51,565 bases of DNA from Bacillota bacterium (GTDB lineage Bacteria > Bacillota > Clostridia > Clostridiales > Clostridiaceae), in NCBI GenBank assembly GCA_017861315.1, contig JAGFXP010000011.1:1-51565 (forward strand), given 5' to 3'. Numbering within the stretch: the stretch's first letter is position 1; every line of letters starts with the position of its first letter. A model generated the notes under the pieces. The model had not been told where the DNA came from and did no database searches. It was given only the letters and a program-made list of their open reading frames with translations. The position numbers and the translations under genes are program-made. Positions 36,293 through 44,849 of the stretch are shown here, one piece after another.

Positions 36293-37819
36293 ATGAGTGA
36301 AGTAAAAAAACTTAAATTTTTCGTAAACGGTGAATGGATGGAGTCAAAGACTGCCAAATACATGGATGTTTTCAACCCGAGCACAGGAGAGGTCATGGCT
36401 AAGGCTCCCTGCTGCACCGCGGAGGAAGTGGACATGGCGGTGAAGGCTGCCAGCGATGCCTACCCTGCATGGTCGGCCACACCGGTTATGAAAAGGGTGC
36501 AGGTGTTGTATAAGTTCAGGGACCTCATAGACAAGCACATGGACGAGCTCACCGAGATCGTGGCAAGAGAGCACGGAAAAGTCTGGGACGAAGCAAAGGG
36601 CGACATCCTCAAGGTTAAGGAGCCTGTTGAATTTGCAATCGGTATGCCAACCCTTATGATGGGAGAGTCCCTCATGGAAACGTCAAAAGGCTACGACACG
36701 GTCCTCTACCGCGAATCCGTGGGAGTGTTCGCGGGCATAGCGCCCTTCAACTTCCCTGCAATGATACCTATGGGCTGGATGACTCCCCTGTGCGTTGCAG
36801 CGGGAAACACAATAGTTATAAAGGCAGCATCCATGTGCCCTCAGTCAGCAATGAGGTGCGCCGAGCTCTGGAAAGAGGCAGGGCTTCCTGACGGAGTCCT
36901 AAACATAGTCACCTGCAGCAGGAACGAAGCCGAGATATTCCTCAAGCACCCTGACGTAAAAGGCATATCCTTCGTAGGATCAACATCGGTTGGCCTGCAC
37001 ATATACAGCACGGCGGCAAGCAACGGGAAGAGGGTGCAGGCGCTCTGCGAAGCGAAAAACCACGGACTCGTCCTCGAGGATGCCGCACTTGAAAGATCGG
37101 CCAGGGGAATCATAAACTCCTCCTTCGGCTGCGCAGGCGAAAGATGCATGGCGCTTCCGGTTATAGTGGCGCAGGAGAGCATAGCGGACAGGCTCGTCGA
37201 GCTCCTCACCGAGTACGCAAAAGAGCTCAGGATAGGACCGGCCTACGACAAGACTTCACAGCTGGGGCCAGTCGTAACGGCAGCCCACAGGAAATTCGTA
37301 ACGGACTGGATAGACAAGGGAGTCGAAGAGGGAGCGAAGCTTGTGCTCGACGGAAGAAATGTGACAGTGCCGGGCTTCGAAAACGGCTTCTACCTGGGAC
37401 CGACAATACTCGACCACGTAACGCCTGAAATGTCGGTAGGCGACAACGAGATATTCGGACCTGTAATCTGCATCAAGAGGGTCAAGGACTTCGAGGAAGG
37501 CCTGGAGCTCATGAACAGGAACAGATTCGCAAACGGATCGGTCATATACACACAGAACGGCTACTACGCCCGAGAGTTCGCAAAAAGGACCCACGGCGGA
37601 ATGGTGGGAATAAACGTGGGAATCCCTGTTCCGGTAGGAGCGTTCCCGTTCACAGGCCACAAGGACTCCTTCTTCGGAGACCTGCACTGCCTGGGTAAAG
37701 ACGGCGTGAGGTTCTTCACCGAAACAAAGGCCGTCACAACAACCTGGTTCAGCGAAGAAGAGAAGAAGAACACAAAGGTGGACACCTGGGACGGCTCGGT
37801 AGGCGGCGGAACAAAGTAA
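36293..37819 (+). CDS. mmsA: CoA-acylating (methyl)malonate-semialdehyde dehydrogenase
   Basis: The protein has 508 aa and starts after AGGAGGG. It is an aldehyde dehydrogenase of the MmsA/IolA branch: FVNGEWMES and DVFNPSTGEVMAKAP at the start, APFNFPAMIPMGWMTPL, FVGSTSVGLHIY, and the nucleophile Cys285 in FGCAGERCMALP. The end has FPFTGHKDSFFGDLH and FFTETKAVTTTW. This branch oxidises methylmalonate or malonate semialdehyde with NAD+ and CoA, with loss of CO2, to propionyl- or acetyl-CoA. It lacks the general-base Glu used by hydrolytic aldehyde dehydrogenases. With the upstream aminotransferase it would complete beta-alanine or 3-aminoisobutyrate breakdown. The exact substrate is inferred. 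Confidence 0.9.
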   Translation: MSEVKKLKFFVNGEWMESKTAKYMDVFNPSTGEVMAKAPCCTAEEVDMAVKAASDAYPAWSATPVMKRVQVLYKFRDLIDKHMDELTEIVAREHGKVWDEAKGDILKVKEPVEFAIGMPTLMMGESLMETSKGYDTVLYRESVGVFAGIAPFNFPAMIPMGWMTPLCVAAGNTIVIKAASMCPQSAMRCAELWKEAGLPDGVLNIVTCSRNEAEIFLKHPDVKGISFVGSTSVGLHIYSTAASNGKRVQALCEAKNHGLVLEDAALERSARGIINSSFGCAGERCMALPVIVAQESIADRLVELLTEYAKELRIGPAYDKTSQLGPVVTAAHRKFVTDWIDKGVEEGAKLVLDGRNVTVPGFENGFYLGPTILDHVTPEMSVGDNEIFGPVICIKRVKDFEEGLELMNRNRFANGSVIYTQNGYYAREFAKRTHGGMVGINVGIPVPVGAFPFTGHKDSFFGDLHCLGKDGVRFFTETKAVTTTWFSEEEKKNTKVDTWDGSVGGGTK

Positions 37820-37848
37820 GCATACCCCTTCATATAATCGAATGAACA

Positions 37849-37883
37849 CGTAAACCGCGCGGAACTATTCCGCGCGGTTTACG
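37849..37883 (+). terminator. Strong 16-bp hairpin after mmsA
   Basis: CGTAAACCGCGCGGAA (37849-37864) pairs perfectly with 37868-37883 around CTA. No T-run follows, so it may stop transcripts inefficiently or protect the 3' end. It separates mmsA from the peptidase gene. Confidence 0.7.
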
Positions 37884-37956
37884 CATCGTTGGAGGAAAAA
37901 AGGCTCCCGTGTCGAATATAGAATATTACAATAATTCGGAAAAAGGGGGCTGTCTA

Positions 37957-39027
37957 ATGGTCGGGCAGAAGAGGATCGGGGATTACGGGGTAAGGATAGG
38001 CACTCTGCCAAAGGGCAGGCTGAACAAGATAACGGATGTCAAGGGCGTCAGGGTGGGCCACTGCACCATAGACACTGAGGAGAACAAGACGGGGGTGACT
38101 GTAATCCTCCCCAGGGAAGAGAACATCTTCATCAACAAGCTGGTAGCCGCGGGCTTCGTCCTTAACGGCTTCGGCAAGGCGCAGGGGCTTGTGCAGATAG
38201 AGGAGCTGGGCACGCTGGAGACGCCCATCGCCCTCACCAACACGCTCAACATAGGAATAGTCCACGACGCCCTGGTGGAATACATGGTCGGGGAGTGCGC
38301 CAGGGAGGGCGTGCATATAACCTCGGTGAACCCCGTTGTGGGGGAAAACAACGACAGCTTCCTCAACAACATCCAGAACAGGGCCGTAAGGAAGGAGCAC
38401 GTCTTTGCCGCAATAGAGAGCGCCTGCGAGGACTTCGAGGAAGGGGACGTGGGGGCAGGCAAGGGAGTGTCCTGCCATCTGCTCAAGGGCGGCATAGGCT
38501 CGGCCTCCAGGGTGGTGGAGTATGGAGGCGGCAGCTACACTATTGGGGCGCTTGTCCAGACTAACCTGGGTCTGCTGGAGGATCTCGTTGTCGGGGGCAG
38601 GCACATCGGCCCGGCCATAGCTGAAAAGATAGGGGCCGAGAAGTTGCAGGAGAAGGGCTCCATAATGATAATCATAGCCACGGACCTGCCGGTGTCCAGC
38701 AGGCAGCTCAAAAGGCTCTGCAAAAGGGCAAGCGTGGGGATCGCCAGGTGCGGCTCCTACATCGGGCACGGGAGCGGGGACATCATTATAGGCTTCTCAA
38801 CAGGGAACACCATCAGGGAGAACGACGGTAACGAGATCCGGTCGATCCGCGTCATTGACGAAAGCAGGATCGATCCAGCCTTCAGGGCCGTGGCGGAATC
38901 CGTCGAGGAGGCTGTGCTCAACTCCATGGTGACCGCCAAAAAGGTGACGGGCTACAGGGGCAACTCGAGGGAGACCCTGGCGGACTACCTGGAGGAGTAT
39001 CTGAAAATAGAACGAGGGGAGAGTTGA
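37957..39027 (+). CDS. P1-family (S58) aminopeptidase, DmpA/BapA type
   Basis: The protein has 356 aa from ATG 37957 (AAGGGGG upstream); a GTG at 37909 with GGAGG is possible. The family start is clear: TLPKGRLNKITDVKGVRVGH. Members are Ntn-type hydrolases that self-cleave before a Ser nucleophile. Here the likely site is Gly234-Ser235 in KGSIMIIIATDLPV. A second conserved Ser273 lies in GHGSGD, 38 residues later, the same spacing as the Ser250/Ser288 pair I recall for BapA. Relatives release N-terminal amino acids from amides or peptides, including beta-alanine from beta-peptides such as carnosine. Next to an omega-aminotransferase and mmsA this could feed beta-amino acids into the pathway; the substrate is not proven. 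Confidence 0.88.
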   Translation: MVGQKRIGDYGVRIGTLPKGRLNKITDVKGVRVGHCTIDTEENKTGVTVILPREENIFINKLVAAGFVLNGFGKAQGLVQIEELGTLETPIALTNTLNIGIVHDALVEYMVGECAREGVHITSVNPVVGENNDSFLNNIQNRAVRKEHVFAAIESACEDFEEGDVGAGKGVSCHLLKGGIGSASRVVEYGGGSYTIGALVQTNLGLLEDLVVGGRHIGPAIAEKIGAEKLQEKGSIMIIIATDLPVSSRQLKRLCKRASVGIARCGSYIGHGSGDIIIGFSTGNTIRENDGNEIRSIRVIDESRIDPAFRAVAESVEEAVLNSMVTAKKVTGYRGNSRETLADYLEEYLKIERGES

Positions 39028-39029
39028 AT

Positions 39030-39731
39030 ATGAAAACCATAGGAATAATAGGCGGAATGGGCCCGCTGGCCTCGGCGGACCTCTACAGGAAGATAGTCCT
39101 TAAGACAGAGGCCGACCTGGACCAGGAGCACATCCATATAATCATAGACAGCAATACTGACATACCGGACAGGACGCAGGGCATCATCGGTGCCGGGGTG
39201 AGCCCGCTGGAGGAGCTCATGAAGTCAGCGAAAAGGCTGGAGAAAGCCGGAGCCGACTTCCTTATAATGTGCTGCAACACGGCGCACTACTACCACGAAA
39301 CCATAGCCGGGGAGGTGGGAATCCCTTTCCTGAACATGCTGGAGGAGACCGTGAAGCACATAGAGGCCAGGTACGGCAGGGACGTCGTGGTGGGGCTTCT
39401 TGCAACGGACGGCAGCATAAGGACCGGGATCTTTGACGAATACTTCCGCCAGGCGGGCATAAAATTGATAAAGCCGGTTAAGAACCAGAAGTACGTCATG
39501 GACTATGTATACGACGGCCTTAAGAAGAATAAGTTCGAGGAGGGCAAGGACAAGTTCCTTGAAGCGGTCCGGGAGCTGAGGGAAAACGGGGCGCAGCTTT
39601 TCATCCTGGGCTGCACGGAGCTCTCCACGGCAAACGACATGTTCGGCTTCGGCGAGGAGTTCATAGACCCCGTGGACGTGCTGGCAAAAAAGGCCATCGA
39701 GTTCGCAGGGGCGCGGGTGAAGAGGGACTGA
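39030..39731 (+). CDS. Aspartate/glutamate racemase family protein
   Basis: The protein has 233 aa. I chose ATG 39030, 2 nt after the peptidase stop and with AGGGGAG upstream. The N-terminal signature KTIGIIGGMGPLASADLYRK is typical of broad-specificity amino acid racemases. The two catalytic Cys lie in MCCNTAHYY and LGCTELSTAND. Members interconvert L- and D-Asp, Glu or other amino acids without PLP. The tight spacing implies an operon with the DmpA-like peptidase, which in some members also acts on D-amino-acid amides, so a D-amino acid role is worth considering. Confidence 0.9.
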   Translation: MKTIGIIGGMGPLASADLYRKIVLKTEADLDQEHIHIIIDSNTDIPDRTQGIIGAGVSPLEELMKSAKRLEKAGADFLIMCCNTAHYYHETIAGEVGIPFLNMLEETVKHIEARYGRDVVVGLLATDGSIRTGIFDEYFRQAGIKLIKPVKNQKYVMDYVYDGLKKNKFEEGKDKFLEAVRELRENGAQLFILGCTELSTANDMFGFGEEFIDPVDVLAKKAIEFAGARVKRD

Positions 39732-39808
39732 CTGCAAAATCACATCATTATCACACGGATTGGTGGTAAAATACAGTATGAGAAAAGTAATGCGATGAGG
39801 TGATTTGT

Positions 39809-40489
39809 TTGCCAGTTAAAATTTATCTTGTGGAAGACGAGAAGAACCTGAACATGCTGCTGGAGAAGTACCTGGAGAGGGAAGGCTACGAGGTCACGAC
39901 CTTCTTCGACGGCAATTCGGCTCTTGATAGAATAAAGGACATGCCGGACATATGGATACTGGACATCATGCTTCCGGACATAGACGGATACCAGCTGATA
40001 AAGGCCATAAAGGCCGAAGACAGGAAGACCCCTGTCATATTCATGTCCGCCAGGAACGAGGAGCTGGACAGGGTGGTTGGGCTCGAGCTGGGAAGCGACG
40101 ACTACCTGTCGAAGCCGTTCCTGCCGAGGGAGCTGATAATAAGGACCAACAAGCTTGTAGAGAGGCTTTACGGCAAGGAGAAGAACGAAGTTCTTGAAAG
40201 GACCGTCGGAATTTCTGAGTACACCATAAACAAGAGCCAGAGGACGGTGCTGCAGGCCGGGACCGAGATACAGCTCACCAACAAGGAATTCGAGCTGCTC
40301 ATCTATTTTGTCGAGAACCTGAACCACCTGGTCTCCAGGGAGCAGATCCTGCTCAAGGTATGGGGCGACAACTACTTCGGCTCGGACAGGGTGGTGGACG
40401 ACACGATCAGGAGGCTTCGAAAGAAGATGGATAAGCTGGCCATAGACACCGTGTACGGCTACGGATATAAACTGGTGCCGAAGCCATGA
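39809..40489 (+). CDS. OmpR-family response regulator
   Basis: The protein has 226 aa. I chose TTG 39809, since GAGG sits 8 nt before it and the product then starts MPVKIYLVEDE. The receiver domain has acidic D10/E11, phospho-acceptor Asp52 (ILDIMLPDIDGYQL) and the SKPF lysine. The winged-helix output domain ends with RVVDDTIRRLRKKM and YGYGYKLVPKP. It overlaps the kinase start (ATGA). Target genes are unknown. Confidence 0.93.
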   Translation: MPVKIYLVEDEKNLNMLLEKYLEREGYEVTTFFDGNSALDRIKDMPDIWILDIMLPDIDGYQLIKAIKAEDRKTPVIFMSARNEELDRVVGLELGSDDYLSKPFLPRELIIRTNKLVERLYGKEKNEVLERTVGISEYTINKSQRTVLQAGTEIQLTNKEFELLIYFVENLNHLVSREQILLKVWGDNYFGSDRVVDDTIRRLRKKMDKLAIDTVYGYGYKLVPKP

Positions 40490-41901
40490 AGAGGCTGAAA
40501 TTCAAATCCCTGACGATGAGGATATGGACCACCTTCACAGCCATAATCCTCGCCATCATCCTGGGCATCTCCGTCATATACATGGTGGCCTACAGGAAGA
40601 TAGACGAGCAGTCCAAGCTGCAGGACCTCAAGGTGGCGCACAACATCATGATGAACAACAGGACCTATGAGCTTTCCACCAGGTTCGACGAGCTGAGGAA
40701 CCTGAAGGGCGTGGACTATTTTGTAGCTCAGCTGGACTCCTCAGGCGGCCTCACGATTATTTCGAGGCAGAAGGAGGACCAGGGGGCCATAGATAAGGAA
40801 GGCAAGCTGCTCCCGCCGCTGATGACCAACGTTGGCGGCATGGACGTGAAAACCTGGATGAGCAGCTTCATAGAGGGGGCTGACCTGGACGGGGCACAGT
40901 ACAAGGAAGCCTTCAACAACATGGAGTTCATATTCATTGTGAGCTCCATAGAGGGCTATGACGGGTCTGCGGCGGATTCCGGCGTGAAATCCTACCTGGT
41001 GACATACGTGCCCATAAACCGGGACAACACCATGCTTGTCTGGATACTCATGATAGGGCTGGTGTTCATAGGCATAGGCTTCCTAACGGCAAAGGTGGTG
41101 GCAAACCGCATTTCCAAGCCGCTCAGCGAGCTTGAGGACTATACGGTCAGGATAGCGCACAAGGACTGGAAGGAGCCGATAGCGGTCAAGAGCGAGGACG
41201 AGATCGGCAGGCTGGCAAGCTCGATGAACTTCATGCAGGAGGAGCTCAAGCGTGCGGATTCCGAGGAGAAGATGTTCCTGCAGAGCATATCCCACGACCT
41301 CAAGACCCCCGTCATGGTCATAATGAGCCACGCGGAGGCGATCATAGACGGCGTTTACGCGGAATCCATGGAGAAGAACGCGGAGATAATAAGGGACGAG
41401 GCTGTCAGGCTGGAGAAGAAGATCAACCACCTGCTCTACCTCAACACCCTGAGCTATGTGCTGGAAAACGACGTGAATCCCGTGAAGGTCAACCTGAGGA
41501 GCCTCCTGGATCACATAGTAAGCCGCTTCGAGGCGGTGAACGGCAGCATCGAATGGGAGTCCGAGCTCCAGGACCTGAGCACCTTCGGCAACATGGACAA
41601 GATACAGGTTTCCATTGAGAACATCGTGGACAACGGCATGAGGTATGCGGAATCCAGGATGAAGGTCAGCCTGAAGAAGAAGGGCGGCTTTGCGGTCATC
41701 GAGATATACAATGACGGCCCAGGGATAAGGGAGGAGCACATAGGGAAGATCTTCGACAACTTCTACAAGGACAAGACGGGCAATTTCGGCCTGGGGCTCG
41801 CCATATCAAAGAAGATCGTAGACTTCTACAAGGGCGGGATCTCGGCGGTCAACAGGGACAAGGGCGTGAGCTTCATAATAAAATATCCGATACACGAATA
41901 A
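40486..41901 (+). CDS. Sensor histidine kinase
   Basis: The protein has 471 aa. Two transmembrane helices (about 13-35 and about 183-205) flank an extracytoplasmic sensor region of about 145 residues. A HAMP domain follows (ANRISKPLSELEDYTVRIA). HisKA has phospho-acceptor His270 in SISHDLKTPVMVIMSHAEAI. The HATPase domain has N-box ENIVDNGMRYA, G1 NDGPGI and G2 NFGLGLAISKKIV. Its start overlaps the response regulator stop by 4 nt. The stimulus is unknown. Confidence 0.93.
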   Translation: MKRLKFKSLTMRIWTTFTAIILAIILGISVIYMVAYRKIDEQSKLQDLKVAHNIMMNNRTYELSTRFDELRNLKGVDYFVAQLDSSGGLTIISRQKEDQGAIDKEGKLLPPLMTNVGGMDVKTWMSSFIEGADLDGAQYKEAFNNMEFIFIVSSIEGYDGSAADSGVKSYLVTYVPINRDNTMLVWILMIGLVFIGIGFLTAKVVANRISKPLSELEDYTVRIAHKDWKEPIAVKSEDEIGRLASSMNFMQEELKRADSEEKMFLQSISHDLKTPVMVIMSHAEAIIDGVYAESMEKNAEIIRDEAVRLEKKINHLLYLNTLSYVLENDVNPVKVNLRSLLDHIVSRFEAVNGSIEWESELQDLSTFGNMDKIQVSIENIVDNGMRYAESRMKVSLKKKGGFAVIEIYNDGPGIREEHIGKIFDNFYKDKTGNFGLGLAISKKIVDFYKGGISAVNRDKGVSFIIKYPIHE

Positions 41902-41922
41902 CGCCGGGGAGGGGTAAGGATA

Positions 41923-42837
41923 ATGAAAATAGCAATAATCGGAGCGGGCGCAATGGGCAGCCTGTACGGAGGGTACCTCTCCGGGGTTGAGGATGAAGTC
42001 TTCCTGGTCGACATCTCCCAGGAGCATGTCGACGCGATAAACAGCGGCGGGCTCATCATAGAGGAGAAGGACAGGGAGGTTCGCCTGCATCCCAGGGCCA
42101 CCACGAAACCTGAGGACATAGGCCAGGTTGACCTGGCGATCGTCTTCGTGAAGTCCTTCCTCACGGGCAAGGCGCTGGAGAAGAACGTTGCCCTTCTGGG
42201 TCAGGACACCATTGTCATGAGCCTGCAGAACGGATACGGCAACATAGATCAGATTGCAGAGTACGTTAGGCAGGAGAACATCATAGCAGGCACTACATCG
42301 CACGGCGCATCCATGCTTTCCCCGGGCCGCATAAGGCATGCAGGCACCGGCGACACCCACATCGGCTGGGTCAGCAACGACGACGAGGACAGGATAAACG
42401 GGATAGCCGGGCTGCTTCGCAGGGCAGGCTTCGTGACCGCTGTGGAGAAAAACGTGATGGAGCTCGTCTGGTCAAAGCTCATCATAAATGTGGGGATCAA
42501 CGCACTTACCGCCGTACTCAGGGTGAGGAACAAGGAGCTTCTGAGGATGGACGAGACGAAGGATATCCTGAGGAGGGCAGTCCTCGAGGCTGTGGAGGTT
42601 GCCGCCGCTTCAGGCGCGGAGTTCGACGGTGAGGAGATGGTCAGGAAGGTGATGGGAGTCGCCTTCGCCACCGGGGAGAACTCCTCTTCCATGCTGCAGG
42701 ACATAATCAACAGGAGGAAGACTGAGATAGACACCATAAACGGAGCCATAGTAAGGGAGGGCGGGAAGCACTCGGTCGGGACGCCGGTCAATTCGGTGCT
42801 TGTGAACCTCGTCAGGGCTCTGGAAAAGCTGGAATAA
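41923..42837 (+). CDS. panE: Ketopantoate reductase (2-dehydropantoate 2-reductase)
   Basis: The protein has 304 aa and starts after GGGGAGGGG. An N-terminal Rossmann fold (KIAIIGAGAMGSLYGGYLSG) is followed by the family motif SLQNGYGN and the catalytic Lys region ELVWSKLIINVGINALTAV. The C-terminal helical domain includes TEIDTINGAIVREGGKHSVG and PVNSVL. It makes pantoate for pantothenate with NADPH. It faces coaX across a shared hairpin, so two CoA-pathway genes are adjacent. Other PanE-like proteins act on different 2-keto acids, so specificity is probable rather than proven. Confidence 0.88.
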   Translation: MKIAIIGAGAMGSLYGGYLSGVEDEVFLVDISQEHVDAINSGGLIIEEKDREVRLHPRATTKPEDIGQVDLAIVFVKSFLTGKALEKNVALLGQDTIVMSLQNGYGNIDQIAEYVRQENIIAGTTSHGASMLSPGRIRHAGTGDTHIGWVSNDDEDRINGIAGLLRRAGFVTAVEKNVMELVWSKLIINVGINALTAVLRVRNKELLRMDETKDILRRAVLEAVEVAAASGAEFDGEEMVRKVMGVAFATGENSSSMLQDIINRRKTEIDTINGAIVREGGKHSVGTPVNSVLVNLVRALEKLE

Positions 42838-42840
42838 GAA

Positions 42841-42862
42841 GAAGCACCCCGCGGGGTGCTTC
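42841..42862. terminator. Bidirectional hairpin between panE and coaX
   Basis: GAAGCACCCCG is followed directly by its exact reverse complement, giving a 22-bp perfect palindrome. Its right end overlaps the coaX stop codon. There is no long T-run. Confidence 0.7.
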
Positions 42863-43637
42863 ACTTGTTCTTGTGGTACAGCAGCCTCAAACCTTCCAGC
42901 GAAAGTATGGGGTCCACCTTGTCTATGCACGTTGTCTCCTTCGCGATCAGCTTCGAGAGCCCGCCGGTGGCTATGACGAAAGGCTCTTCCTCTCCAAGCT
43001 TCATCATCTCTGCCTTGGTCATCTCGACTATGTATTCCACCTGGCCCACATAGCCGTTGATCAGTCCGGACTGTATGCTCGCGACGGTGTTCTTGCCTAT
43101 GGCCTTAGACGGCTTCTCCAGCTCTATCCTCGGGAGCATGGCTGCCCTTTCTGCAAGGGCTTCGACTGTTATCCTCAGGCCGGGGCAGATGGTTCCGCCG
43201 AGGTGGTCGCCGGACGCCGTCACCGCGCAGTATGTTGTCGCCGTTCCGAAATCTATTATTATGAGGGGTCTCCTGTACTGTTCATGGGCCGCCACCGCGT
43301 TTACGATCCTGTCGGCTCCCAGGAGCTTCGGGTTGTCGTACTTGATGTTGATCCCCGTCTTAATTCCGTGCCTCACAATGATGGCCTTCCTGTTGAAGTA
43401 TTTCCTCAGCATGTGCTCGAGGGGATACATGACGTCAGGGACGACCGATGAGATTATGACTCCTTCGATGTCGGAGGGTGTTAGGTCGCGGTCCTCCAGA
43501 AGACCGAGGAAGGACATCCCGTATTCGTCCGACGTCTTGCGGGCATCCGTGGAAAGCCTCCATTCGGAAAGCAGATCCCTGTCCCTGTAGACGCCGAAAA
43601 CAATGTTCGTGTTACCCACATCTATTACCATTATCAT
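42861..43637 (-). CDS. coaX: Type III pantothenate kinase
   Basis: The protein has 258 aa, normal for the family. I chose ATG 43637 because AAAGGTGG lies about 8 nt upstream and the product starts [19 protein letters not shown], the ATPase phosphate-1 motif. Further motifs are [14 protein letters not shown] (catalytic Asp), [14 protein letters not shown] (phosphate-2), GGTICPGL and [12 protein letters not shown]. It phosphorylates pantothenate in CoA synthesis. It is transcribed away from the AhpD-like gene from its own promoter. Confidence 0.95.
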   Translation of the reverse strand: MIMVIDVGNTNIVFGVYRDRDLLSEWRLSTDARKTSDEYGMSFLGLLEDRDLTPSDIEGVIISSVVPDVMYPLEHMLRKYFNRKAIIVRHGIKTGINIKYDNPKLLGADRIVNAVAAHEQYRRPLIIIDFGTATTYCAVTASGDHLGGTICPGLRITVEALAERAAMLPRIELEKPSKAIGKNTVASIQSGLINGYVGQVEYIVEMTKAEMMKLGEEEPFVIATGGLSKLIAKETTCIDKVDPILSLEGLRLLYHKNK

Positions 43638-43671
43638 ATGTTTTTCCACCTTTACCGTATAAACTGCTTTT

Positions 43672-43699
43672 ATGTTAACATAATACAGGCTCATGTCAA
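43672..43699 (-). promoter_or_regulatory. Promoter of coaX
   Basis: On the minus strand a perfect -35 TTGACA (43694-43699) is followed 16 nt later by TAACAT (43672-43677). It lies 34 nt before the coaX start. Confidence 0.6.
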
Positions 43700-43752
43700 G
43701 GATAAATGTGATATGATTGAAGAAAGAGATATTGTTGGCGGGGTGAAAAGCA

Positions 43753-44091
43753 ATGGATATTAAGGAAATGAAAGAGTACCGAAAAGAGTACAATCTGAAA
43801 CTTGTTCAGGCAGACGGGTTTTTCAAGGAATTCGGGGAATTGGATGATAAGGCGTATTCTGCCGGTGCAATCGATAAAAAGCATAAAGAACTTATGGGTT
43901 TAGCCATCTCGGTAGTCAGCCGCTGCAATGAGTGCATTTGCTACCACATTGAGGGGTGTTTGAACGCCGGGGCAGGTATGGACGAGATTATGGAGGCAAT
44001 AAAAATAGGTGTAATCGGCGGCGGTTCAATCACCTATCCGAATGCGAGATTCGCCCTCAAGGCGCTGGAAGAGTTCGCAACTAAAGGATAG
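43753..44091 (+). CDS. AhpD/carboxymuconolactone-decarboxylase-like protein
   Basis: The protein has 112 aa and starts after GGGGTG. The CMD fold motif is clear: [20 protein letters not shown] with the redox CxxC and following His, then [20 protein letters not shown]. Such small all-helical proteins often act as thiol peroxidase partners or alkylhydroperoxide reductants. It sits 30 nt before the 5-formyl-THF cyclo-ligase gene and may be co-transcribed. Confidence 0.85.
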   Translation: MDIKEMKEYRKEYNLKLVQADGFFKEFGELDDKAYSAGAIDKKHKELMGLAISVVSRCNECICYHIEGCLNAGAGMDEIMEAIKIGVIGGGSITYPNARFALKALEEFATKG

Positions 44092-44121
44092 GATGTTTTA
44101 GAAAAGGGGAAACAATAAAAT

Positions 44122-44667
44122 ATGGAGAAAAAGGAAATCAGGGAAAAGGTGCTGCAGCTGAGGGACCAGCAGAAGCCAGCCGACAGGGCTCTCTGGGACG
44201 ACATCATATACGGCAAATTCACAGGAAGCGAAGATTACAGGGACGCAGGTGTGATTTTCATATTCGTGAGCTTCAGGAGCGAGGTCGACACGCACAGGAT
44301 AATAAGGAAAGCGCTGGAGGACGGCAAGACCGTCGTTGTGCCTAAGGTGGTTTCAAAGAAGGAAGGCATGAAGGTTTTCAGGATAGGGAGCATGTCTGAC
44401 CTGGAAGCGGGATACTTCGGCGTGCTCGAGCCCAAGGAGGGCTGCCTGCCAATACCTTCCGAGGAAATAGACCTGGTCGTAATGCCGGGAGCAGCGTTCG
44501 ACAGGGAAGGCGGAAGGATCGGCTACGGCGGAGGCTTCTACGACAGGTACCTTTCCGAAATGGGGAGGGAAGTAAGGAAGGTTGCACTGGCTTACAGGAT
44601 GCAGGTGCTGGACAAGGTAACCATGGACGAAAACGACATTAGGGTTGACAGCATAATCACCAACTAA
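44122..44667 (+). CDS. 5-formyltetrahydrofolate cyclo-ligase
   Basis: The protein has 181 aa and starts after AAGGGG. Recognisable blocks are IFIFVSFRSEVDTHRIIRKA, GKTVVVPKV, LPIPSEEIDLVVMPGAAFDR and GYGGGFYDRYL, the ATP/substrate-binding loop. It converts 5-formyl-THF to 5,10-methenyl-THF with ATP and returns folate to the C1 pool. A terminator follows directly. Confidence 0.93.
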   Translation: MEKKEIREKVLQLRDQQKPADRALWDDIIYGKFTGSEDYRDAGVIFIFVSFRSEVDTHRIIRKALEDGKTVVVPKVVSKKEGMKVFRIGSMSDLEAGYFGVLEPKEGCLPIPSEEIDLVVMPGAAFDREGGRIGYGGGFYDRYLSEMGREVRKVALAYRMQVLDKVTMDENDIRVDSIITN

Positions 44668-44690
44668 AAGGCCGGACGGGCCTTTTTTTT
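44667..44690 (+). terminator. Rho-independent terminator
   Basis: AAAGGCC (44667-44673) pairs with GGCCTTT (44679-44685), followed by a run of Ts. It isolates the hydroxyproline operon from upstream transcription. Confidence 0.88.
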
Positions 44691-44767
44691 ATTGCCTTGC
44701 CCTGTGAAAAGCCCTGCGCTATATTCATTTGTGTAAAAAATATTAGAAATAATTTCATTTGCGTGAA

Positions 44768-44833
44768 ATAACGTATAGACATTTCACCGAAAACATATTA
44801 TTATTGTCTATAGAGAACGTTATTTAAATAACG
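44768..44833 (+). promoter_or_regulatory. Promoter and nested operator of the hydroxyproline operon
   Basis: The -35 TAGACA (44776-44781) and -10 TATTAT (44799-44804) are exactly 17 nt apart. Inverted repeats bracket this promoter: TATAGACA (44774-44781) with TGTCTATA (44805-44812), and outside them ATAACG (44768-44773) with CGTTAT (44818-44823). The latter is part of a 16-bp perfect palindrome CGTTATTTAAATAACG (44818-44833) just upstream of the ribosome binding site. The layout suggests tight control by a dimeric regulator. The XRE-cupin protein encoded at the end of the operon is a candidate. Confidence 0.7.
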
Positions 44834-44849
44834 ATAGAAGGGGAGAAAA

